Shown here one piece after another: positions 49,101 to 60,577 of a stretch of 64,000 nt of DNA. This DNA comes from Castanea sativa. Taxonomy: Eukaryota; Streptophyta; Magnoliopsida; Fagales; Fagaceae. The notes beneath the pieces are model-generated. The model was not told the DNA's origin, did no database searches, and worked only from the letters and a program-made list of their open reading frames with translations. Position numbers and translations under genes: made by a program. Each line of letters begins with the position of its first letter. Within the stretch, counting starts at the first letter, position 1. Location of the stretch: positions 124,001 to 188,000 of the forward strand of contig NC_134016.1 of the NCBI RefSeq assembly GCF_040712315.1, written 5' to 3'.

Positions 49101-52100
49101 TATAGGTCAATTTGATTTTATTTTCAGTCTTTAGAATTGATTAGGTTATTAGTAATTTTATTTAAGTGTTGAATCCTAGGTTTGTTCTCTTTTGCTTAGT
49201 GCTAACTTCAAGCAAGACTAGGTGTTAACCCCTAGGTTATTTGATGCTGGAAAGTTAAAGAGCTATATATATATATATTTTTTAATTTAGTATTTTTTAA
49301 TTTTGCAAGACTAATATTTTATTTTAGGTCCTAATAGTTTATTAGGTTATTATTAATATAATTTCTAGTACGGTTATTTTTGTACTGAGGCAATTAAGGT
49401 CTCCCATTCCAATTAGGAATATAGGTTTAGTACTCCTATGTAAATAACTACTTATCAAAAGAAGAAGAAGTACTCCTATGTAAATAACTAACAAAGGGGA
49501 GATTATTTTGATGAACAAAGATTTCGATTGAAATTGTCTCCGTAGTTTGGTGCCAACCCTAGCCCACCATAGGTGCAGACTCCAAGCAAACATAGGTGTT
49601 GACTGTCAACACCAATGTGCTGACTCTGTGGTCTGGTTAAAAGCTATTACAAGGTGTTGAGAACATGGGGGATGTATCTTTCCCTTGGAATAACATATGG
49701 AGAGAGTGAGAGCTTCATCTTGGGTTGCTGTGTTCACTTCAACCAACGCTTTGGGGAATTTTTTTATTTTTATTTTTTATTTTTTTTGATAGGTAAGAAA
49801 AAGTATAATAAAAGGTCTGCTAAAAAACATAAGCAGCCAAAGGTTACAAAAAAAAACAGCTATATACAAGAAAGAAGCGAATCTACAAACATAGTGAGAG
49901 ATTCATTAGATGTGAGTCCCCAAACCCGGGACCAATCAAACAAGGTGCCAACAAAGGAGGCAAGAAGCTGATTGTTTGAGCTCTTTTCATCCTCAAAAGT
50001 GTGACTATTATGCTTCCTCCAAAGACACCACATTAAACATAATGGAATCAAATTCCAAATATTGGACAAGTATTTCCCCTACCAAAAAGAAGAATAGTAT
50101 TGATGGATTGGTGCTACATGTGTGAGTCTGATGGGGAATCTGTGAGCCACCTATTTCTTCATTGTTCAATGTCTACAGCTCTCTAGCCATTAGCACTAAG
50201 CCTCTTCATCGTAAGTTGGGTGATGTAAGGCTCACTAATTGATCTTTTAGCATGTTGGAAAGGGAAATTTTAGGCACACTAATAAGAGATTTGGAGGCCA
50301 ATTCCTCCATGCCTAATTTGGACTATTTGGAGAGGTGGATTGACACACTATTGAAGAAAAGATGCTATGGTATTCTTTAGTACAACTGAAATTATTGCTC
50401 CTTAAATCTCTATATGAGTGGACATAAATCTCTACTTTTCCCGTATGGAACCTTATGGATTTTATAGCTAAGTTGAACTTTAGATGATCCTCTAGTAATT
50501 TTTTCGTTATCTTTTGTCTCTTTCTTTGTATACTCCCATGCCCTAGAGTTGTGCCCTTTTTGCACTTTTAATGTAGCTAGAAGGTGTGAATGTGTTGATG
50601 GATTTACTTTACTCTATACAAGTTGTAGATAGGAATGAGGATTGTTTGCTTTGCAATCCAAATGGGAAAAGGGAAATTTAATGTTCGGTCCATTATACAT
50701 GTTTTTGAGACGTGCGCCTCACTTTGTGTTTCCTTGGAAAAGTATTTGGGGTGGTAACTTTCCATGTAAGGTAGCTTTCTTCGTATGGATAGCAGCTTTG
50801 AATTTCATAATGGCTGTAAATAGCCTTGTTAAACGGAAGATAGTGGTTTTAATAGATGTGTAATGTGTAAGGGAAGTAGCAAAACAGTTGAGCTCTTGTT
50901 TGTGCCATAGCTAGAGAGTTGTGGTCTATTGCACTTAGGGCTTTTGGGGTACTTTACGTAATGACAGGTCAGGTAATAGACTACTGACTATTTGTAGAGG
51001 GGGTGTTTAGACATCACCAAAACAAGGTTATGTAGAGAGAGGAATCGCCAGAATTTTAAAGAACGAAGAGTAATCTATGCAAGATATTAAGAATAGCTTT
51101 TTGAGATTTTTTTTTTTTTAATATTGTACTTTGATTGGGGGGTGTCTTGCAGTTCTATTGTTGATTTTTTTTTTTTTTGCACCTCATGAGTGTTTGATTT
51201 TAAATCTTTAAGGGCACTTACATTTGAACCGTGCTTCTTTCTAATAAATTGTTCTCATAAAGAAATAATAATAACAAAACTTGAGTCCCAAAACTTTGGT
51301 TTTTTTTTTTGGATAAGAAATAAGTTTTATTGATATCAAAAAAAGGGACACCCTAGTACCTAGGGAGTGTACAAGGGGTCAACAAAAATTATAATAATCA
51401 AGAAAATCAAGAAAGGAAGAGAATGATTGGTTTTGCAAAGTAGCCAACCAATTTAATAAAGTCCTAAAGAAAAAAAGCTTGATATTTGGTATGGATTTCT
51501 TATTATCTTCAAAACACTTACTATTCATTTCTCTCCAAAGACACCACATTAAGTAAAGGGGAACAATTAACCATATATGACCATTTCTATGACGACCAAA
51601 TCTGCCTTGCTAGCAAGCTAGAAGCTCCACAACAGACTGCGGCATAACCTAGCTTACTCCAAATAAACCCAAAACCATAGACCACAAATCCATAGCAACT
51701 AGATAGTAAAGAAATAGATGGTCAACTGATTTACCTTTACACTTGCACATATAACACCAATCCAATATCCAAACCTTTCTTTTACATAAATTAAATTGTC
51801 AATTGTCAAGTATTTCCCTAAAGTAGCAGTCCAAACAAAGAATTCCACTCGAGAAGGGATCTTCTACTTCCAAATACTTTTCCATGGAAAACAATGATCA
51901 TTAGAGCCCACTAAAAGACTTTAATAATTATTAACCATGAACCCCTTATTTCTATCTGGTTTCCAACACATATTATCCTCACCAAACCCCTTTGCTGTAG
52001 CACCATATATGGTATTCATGAAGCTCAACACAACCTCTAATTCCCGAGCATGAACACCCCTCAAGAGACTTATATCCCAGAAAAGGACTCCATTAGTGGA

Positions 52101-54069
52101 CTTCATAAGCTCTGCCACAATTGGTGTTGACTATGGATCCTCAACCAATAACCTAACCTCCTTCATCCCTCGGCCTTTAGGATCAAGGGTAGTGCGAAAA
52201 TATTTACCTCTTGTCCATTGATTATGTCTTTTGGCCTGAACTTAGACCTTGACTCACTCTCCGTGGGAAAACCTTATAAAAGAACCCTTATAGCTTGTTT
52301 GGATGGAGGGGGAGTAGAGTAGAAAGAGGGAGAGTAAGTTAAATTACCTTGTTTGGATGTTTTTTAAGGGAGGGATTTGGAGGAGTTTGGAGGGGTTCTA
52401 ATTCTTCTAACCTCTCATTTTTTATTCCCCCAAATTGGAGAGATTTGGAGGGAGAGTAGAGTATAGAAATGCTTGACCAAATGAATTACCAAATTTACCT
52501 TTACCATATTAACAAAATTACAAACTATCAAAAGGCTAATTACTCCCCTCCCCTTAATTTAAAAATATCCAAATAAGGTGGAGGATAACCATTCTCCTCT
52601 ACTCTCCTCCTCTCTACTTCCCTCTACTCTCTTCTCCCTCCAAACTTCCGAACATGGCATTAGGCTTTTGGGGCATTGCACCAATGTATGCATTACTCAA
52701 GCTGACATTTCGTCTACACTTTGTCCAACATTGTTCTCTAGAGTGCTTCACCCTAAGGCAGAATGTTTCCCTACCAATGCCTTTTGTAAATTCCACTGCT
52801 TGCTTATCCAAAAACTTAAAAATTCACTTCTATAAATAAAAAAAGAAAGGTAGAAATGAATTGTGTACTGTTTGTATACAATGATATTAACCACAAGAGT
52901 ATAATGTAATACATATGGATCTAAACCAAACTTTTTTTTGGGGGAATGAATTATGGAGTCTTAAGAATTGTGCATGAAAATATGTAAGAAAACAAAGAGG
53001 AATATATCCCCATCATAAAAAATTGTGGGGATTCCAAGATGGAATCATTACTTGCTCTGGGCGTGTCATTAGTTCATTGTTATATGGTACAGAGCAGAAT
53101 AGTGATCACCTAAGGTAATTAATGCAGCTGCTTAGTTTATAAGGATTGCCTATATTTTGCCTTGTACTCTTAAGTGCCTAATACCCTTTTGACGGACTGT
53201 TCCACATTCAATTAGAACTAATCTTAAATTTGTATTTTCTTGATGATTTATAAAAAGCAAAGACTGTTCACTATTTGGATTTGAAGAACTAGTATATCAC
53301 ATTATAAAGGACTAAATGTATATTCTATCACAGTCTCTCTGTGTTTTTGGTCTTACTAGTTTTGGTTGCAAATCTTCAATTTAAATATTGCATTAATTTC
53401 ATGGTTTTAAATGCTCACCTGTCTTGATGGTTTGGATTGCCATTGGGAATTTTTTGTTCAGAGCATCGTCAGGAAAAGGAGCTTCCCAGGCTTTGCAGAG
53501 TTTGTCTCACAAAGCAGGATTTGAGCATCTTAATTTCAGTGAGCTTATTCAGAAAAGTTTGCAATTATTATTTATTTTTTATAACATATTGATGATATTT
53601 TTTTCATGTTATTTATTTTTTAAGTATTTGTTATTTTCTTTTTTCCCCATCCCAGCTGGTTGTATATCAGATGCTGCATGGAGATTGCATTACTATCAGT
53701 GGGCAATGCAGATTTTTGAGCAACATAATATTAGTGAAGGTGCTTACCAGTTTGCACTTGCTGCTCTCGAGCAAGTTGATGAAGCTCAAAGTCCTAATGG
53801 TGAAAACTCGGGTGGAGATCCATTAAGTGAATCAACTGCCACTACCAAAGGAAGACTTTGGGCAAATGTCTTCAAGTTTACATTAGATCTTAATCACTAC
53901 TATGATGCATATTGTGCAATAATTACAAATCCAGATGAGGAGAGCAAATACATCTGCTTGAGGCGTTTCATAATTGTTCTTTATGAATGCGACGCCATGA
54001 AGGTTCTCTACGAAATCATAAAATTTCCATTATTGTTTTTGCTGTTGTATCCAATATTCTTTTTACTTC

Positions 54070-54107
<38 letters not shown>

Positions 54108-56786
54108 CTTTGATGTGATTTTCAAAATCCATTTAGGAAAGACAAACAGCATTACAAATTGGCTTGGTTTTGTCTCTCAAAAAGTGCTAAAAGAATTGTC
54201 CATAAATCTTTGGCAAGCCTGAAAGTAGGGTAGAATACTTTTTGCAACATGCCAAATGCCTCGGTACAAATTTAATACGGAAACTCCTCAACTAGGAAGC
54301 ATGAATACCTCAAAAAACCTGTTAAACTGTAGTTTATTATTGATACATATTCAATGTGGCTAGATAGGGATGCGGTGGGATATCTGTCTCTTGCATAGCC
54401 ATATAAAAAAAAAAAAATAGTTTTTTTTTTTTGGATAGAGAATACTAATAAAAAATACGTTTTTTTTTTTGTTTTTTTTGGGGGGGATAGAGCATGAATA
54501 CAAATTTTTTTTCCTTTGGGGGTTTGGGGGGTGGGAGAATGGGTTGAAACAAAAGGTCTGGTATTTCAGAAAGTTGGAGACCTTCAAAATTTCAAATCTC
54601 TATGAATGTAAAACATGAATTTGGGACTAAGGCTTTGTTTATTGTTGTTTTTTTTTATAGCTGCATTATTAGTATTCAAATTTTAACTAAAAGTCAGATC
54701 TGCATATATATGTTTAGAAATATGTGATTATATATTAATTAATTAATGTATGGCCGCTACATCATATCCTAAATATTCAAGAATTGACATAACACCACAT
54801 CCATATGGTATTGTTTCCATATCCCATATCTGTATTGATGCTTCATACCACCGCAGTTTCTGCTTATTCCATCAACATTTGCCAACCTTTGGTGCAGGAG
54901 GTTTTATATACTCCATGCCGTGTTAGTTATTGTCATCATTTGACACTGTATTAGGCTAATTTTCCAATCCGCCTGTTACCAGAGAGTTTGATGCATTTTA
55001 CATTGATTGCAGATTCTTTGTGGCGGTCAACTACCCTTTATTGGCTTAAATGATAAGGTAGAACAAGAGCTTGCCCGTAAGGTGTGTCCCTTTGTTGCAA
55101 AACAAACTGTCTGCTTTCTTGTTCAGGTTCCTGCATATCAATGTTAATGACATTCCTGCTCTGAAATATTTAGGCAGAGCGTTCTGATATATTGGCAAAG
55201 CCAAACTTATATAAGTTGCTGTACACATTCGAAATGCATCGACATAACTGGCGAAGAGCAGCAGGTTACATGTACCTATATTCAGCTCGTTTGAGAAGTG
55301 AAGCAACTCTGAAAGACTACCAGAACACTGCTCTTGTGCTGCAAGAGAGACTGAATGGGCTCTCTGCTGCTATCAATGCACTGCATCTTGTTTATCCTGC
55401 ATATGCTTGGATTGATCCTCTGCCTGAAGGAAATTCTCTTCACAATGAGCATTATCCTCGTAAAAAGGCTAGAAAAGTGGAGGAGCAGGGTAAATAAAGC
55501 AATTGAAAAAACAGTTTTTTTGTTTAGTTTTTGTTTTATATTTACATCTTTGTTCTCATAACTACCACATGTTTTGACCTCTTGTTCAACTGATACTTCC
55601 TGATGTTTCCAACAGAGACATCAATTATTTGAATCCCCTCTCAATCCACATCACACATGTACACTTAAGATGTATCAAAATAACTGCCATGGGTTTTCTT
55701 GCATCCTTCATGGTAGACTTTCTATGAGATATATAGAGTTTTAGTGTGTGCATTATACTTCTTCGTTTGAGTCAATAATATTTCTTCTTTTTGCTACAGC
55801 AGTGAGCAATGATGTTCAGTCTCAAAGGTGGCAGTCTTATATTGATATCGAGAAACTTGAGAATGAGTTTGTGCTTACTTCAGCAGAATATTTTCTTTCA
55901 ATGGCAAATGTCAAATGGACGTTTACTGGTAAAAGTCTTTAACATCTTTTGTCAAATGAATATTTTCTGGTAAAACCATAGGATATCTCGTTTATATATT
56001 CTTGTTGAGAAATTGCCTGTGGATAAATATCACAAGATAATCCTGTTCCTTGTATTCATTTACTTTGCCTAATCGTTGGCCAAAAGTTCATACAATGTCA
56101 AAAACTATTATTTTAAAAATATACCTTCATGTTAATTGATCATGCAATTTGGAATATCCACCTTAAGTATTTCTCTCTCTCTCTCTCTCTCCTTATGGTC
56201 ATGGACTAAAATGAAATATCAATTTTTCTGTCGAAGATAAATGGAAATTGACATTTGAAAGTCAGATATCTTGTTAAGCCAATCAAACAACACCTTTCCA
56301 GAAATTGCACCTTAACATATAGAATGTTTTCTTTCATAGATATAAAATTAATAAATAATAGGGTAAATTACACCTTCCCAACTTGTACTATTACCCTAAT
56401 TACACTTAACTCCCTGAACTATTAAATGCACAATTGACCTCCCAAAGTTGTAACTCTGTTTCAATGTCCCCCTACCGTTTGTTTTGGTGTTAACTCTAAC
56501 AGAATTTAGTATTAAAAAACCAATTTACCCCTCTCTACAAAACATATGGCTGAAGATAAATTGGTCTTCCAATGCTAAATTCTATTAGAGTTAACAGCAA
56601 AACATACGGCAAGGGCTTAAGTGTAGTATTTTTTTGAAACTTGGGGGTCGATCATGCGTTTTGATAGTTCAGCGGGTGAAGTGTAATCGGGGTGATACGT
56701 TAGAGTGGAAAAGTATAATTTCTCCTAAATATAAAATAAAGAGAATTGAATATATGTGATCTGCCTTTGTATATGCATGTGTGTGC

Positions 56787-56821
<35 letters not shown>

Positions 56822-59800
56822 GTTCAGCAACCATACTGACCAGCCATAGTGAAGTAGGCCACAGTGGCATCAGTGGAAGCTTAATGGCTCTGCTATTTGA
56901 TGATGGGGGGAGAGGGAAAACGTATGTTGACAAGGATGGCCTTGGTGTTGTCAATGATGATGGTATTGGTGGCCATGTACGTAGAATCCTGCTTGTTTCA
57001 CTTTCATCTGAGGCAGATCAAGGGGTGTCAGTGTTGGAGCTATTTAGACGGTAGAAGAAAAATAGATTTGGACCTGGAATTTTAACCATGTTAATGCCAC
57101 CAATACAATAGATCTAAGATTTATTTATTTCTTTGTGTTTAGAGAGAGAGAGAGAGAGGTCTTTAGCTTTACTTGTTGTCTTTTTCTTCCACTTATTTTT
57201 GTATTTGTTCTTCTCTTTGAATTCTTCTCAAGCACTAGCAAACATAGAAGACTAAAATTGTTAATATCGAAACAAAACCATTAAAAGAAAAGGATCTAGA
57301 GTTTTTTTTAATCCGCTTCTCTCTCTCTCTCTCTCTAATTTCAGGAATAGCTAGATGTGTCTGAATTTTTATTATTTTTTTCCTTATCCTTTATTTTCCC
57401 TTCTTTATCAGTAAAATTTAGAAGAAAAAGAAGGAAAATATAATGTACAGTGTGTTGAAATATAGATACAGAAGTGTCTTCATTTTCTTTATTCATTCAG
57501 TCATGTGCTTGTCACATGTATTTTTTCCATTACTTTGGATTGAAAAATTATTATTTTTTAATTCACTACAAAGTTCAGGGAGATTTAGTGACACCTTCAA
57601 AAAATCAAGTTGGAAAACTGTAAGTAGGTTATACTAATAAGAAAAAAATGGTTATACCACGGAGTAAATTTTCAATGATCTTTTTTTTTTAAAACGTAAT
57701 TCTCAGCGATCTTTTTCTTCCCCTAATTTTAATCAATTGTTATTTGTACTATTTCCTATTTTCTTGCAGAAATTCACAATGTCTCAGCAGATCTGGTTGA
57801 TCTTCTGGTCCAGAAAAGTTTGTATGATATGGCATTTACAGTTCTTTTAAGGTTCTACAAGGGTTCAAGATTGAAAAAGTGCGTTTTGTGCTTATGTGGC
57901 AGCATAATTTCATTACAATTATGAATTCCTTTTGCATGCCTGTAAATGTGACTTGGGTCCTTTCTTGCTCAGGGAACTGGAAAGAATATTCTGTGCTATG
58001 TCACTGAAATGCTGTCCAAATAAAGTAGATTCTTCATGTGTTCGGTAAAAACAGACTTGTCCTTGTTATCCATGGGCTTTATTTGCTATTGAATTACACA
58101 TCTGCAATTTAGTAACATTGGGCGAGTTATGACTTTCAGGGATGATCTCAGGACACATGGTCTTTTGTTGACATCATCAAAGAATGAAATGGCTGTTCAT
58201 GTTTCACAAGATGTGTGTCCTGCAACTCAACAATTTAAGCGGAATACTCAATGGGAAACTCTTGAGCTTTATCTTGTTAGTATCTTCTGCATTCTATAAT
58301 AGTTTAATTTGCCATTTGAGGTTCTCCTAAACCTTCAAAGATTCCTCTTTTATTTGTAATAAATTTTAAAAAAGCTCTAGATTTCATATACCTGTCAATC
58401 TTTTGCATATAGAGTTATACTATATTTATGTGTTTTGTTTGCTATTGACTTGTTATCATTTGTTTGCTATTGCTGGTTGGCTTAACCTAGGAACCAGACA
58501 ATCTGATAATCTGATGCCAACAATAGCAGTGAAGTTCTGTGTTCTGAACATGTCCTTTTTCCCTTACCTTTCTTTTTTATTTCTCTTTTTATTTGCAATC
58601 TTACTCTAAACAGTACAAGTTCTGGTGGTATTTAAGTTGTTCCAGAGGTTAATTCTCTAAGTTGTTCCGGAGATTATTAAAATGTTTACGGTTTTTTGTC
58701 ATCATTTACTTGACGTTCTTACATTTTGAATTCATAAAATGGGTGTTTGAAGTAACCCTGATTTTAGTTAGTCATGATGTCGTGGGCTGATGGGTAATAT
58801 TTTCGAATAAGATATTTGAAGCCCCTTACATACTTATGCCTAGCACTGTCTTTGTTCATGAGCCAGCAATTTCAACTTGCCAACCTTGTAAGAGAATTTT
58901 TTTGGAACTTAAAATTAAAATGATATATTTGTTGCCTATTTGATAATCACAAAAAAAAGGACAATCAGTCAATACGTGGTTTTGAGTTTACATTGGTTGA
59001 TTCAAAATTTTGATCCAACCTATTTATAATTAACCCCCCTCCCCCCAAAAAAAAAAAGCCAAAAAAAATCTTGCACAATGGATTTGTAACGACCGAAGGA
59101 AAAACATTAGCCAAAAAGGACTAATCTAGTTACAATTGAGGCTTCTTGCAGTTGTTAATAAAAGCCCGATCAACCTAGCATATAACCTTTGTAGGACTCA
59201 TCACACCCACACTTAATCAATATCCAATCAATTTGGAGTATCACAATCTCACCCATTGAAATCCTTGACGTCCTCATCAAGGCCCACTTTGTAGGGGTAG
59301 TGTCTCAGAGCCTACAATTATGTCATAGGAAATTTGTTAGTGTAATCTTTTATTTTGTTTTCTTTTTGGAGATTGAAAACCTGTTAACTTTTAGGAAATT
59401 TTTGGATGTATTATTTGCACTTTAGGTTTGATTCAATATTTGAAGACATGTTGAGAGCCTGAGTCCTAGACTTCAAAGGTAGCTAGTTTGATCATTCGAC
59501 CTTGGTGAAATTTGCATCTAACAATAGCTATTAAGCAAGTCTTGGGATGACACCTTATAAGGCTTTATATGGAAGGTGTAGATCTCCGATATGTTAGGAT
59601 GAGGTTGGTGGGTGGAAAATTTTAGTCTCTTATGATAAGTCATGTATTTAAATCCTTGGTATGGGTTTGGTTCATGACAGGGTGGGCAGCAAAGGTGGGG
59701 TTTGCAGTGGGTGATGTCAACCTGCACCTATTGATTTAAGCAAGTTGGTGGGTCCATGTTGGTAATTTCTTTTACTAGGACTTCATGAATCTTGATTTTA

Positions 59801-60532
59801 GCTCCTGAGGATCAGGTAATTGTATGTCTTGCAAATATTTCTATTTGGGTGTGGGCAGGTCATCAAATTGTGATTCCAGAGCTTAAATGATAGCTTTGTT
59901 TAAAGCTCTCAATTTAAAATAAATAAATAAATGACAAATGGGTTTTCACTTAATGAGTTTATCTATGTTCATGGTCAGAAACTTGTTAAGAGTTTTTCTG
60001 CTCAAAGTCTGAATGAATTTGAAAGAGTGCCTTTACTGCAGCTTCTCTCCTTTCTTGGGGTCAAGTTTTGTCATAACTGTTTGATGTGTTTATTTGTGTG
60101 TGTGTGTGGTGGTTAGAAATATATTTATATATATGTGTGTGTGTACTGTTGACACTACAGCTCAAACCCCTCTCCCCTAAACTCCCAAGCACTTTGATAA
60201 TGTTTATAATTTCTCAGTTAAAAGAAACCATGAAAGTTATCCCCACCCCGCAACCATCTTTCCCTTTATTTCTCCACCTTATTTATACCTCCTTTAAATT
60301 GCAGGTAAAATATAGGGGATTTCATGCCAAATTACCGGTTATTGTTGCTGAAACCCTCCTTTCTATGGATCCTCAGATTGAATTGCCTCTTTGGCTGGTT
60401 CAGATGTTTAAGGTACTTTCTCTAGCTAGAAATTGGAATATCTGGGTGGGGTTTTAAATATGTGATGAACTGCGTTATAGCTTTAAACTTGATATACCTT
60501 TTCTATCAAACAATTAACATAGGGGCATCTTT

Positions 60533-60577
<45 letters not shown>

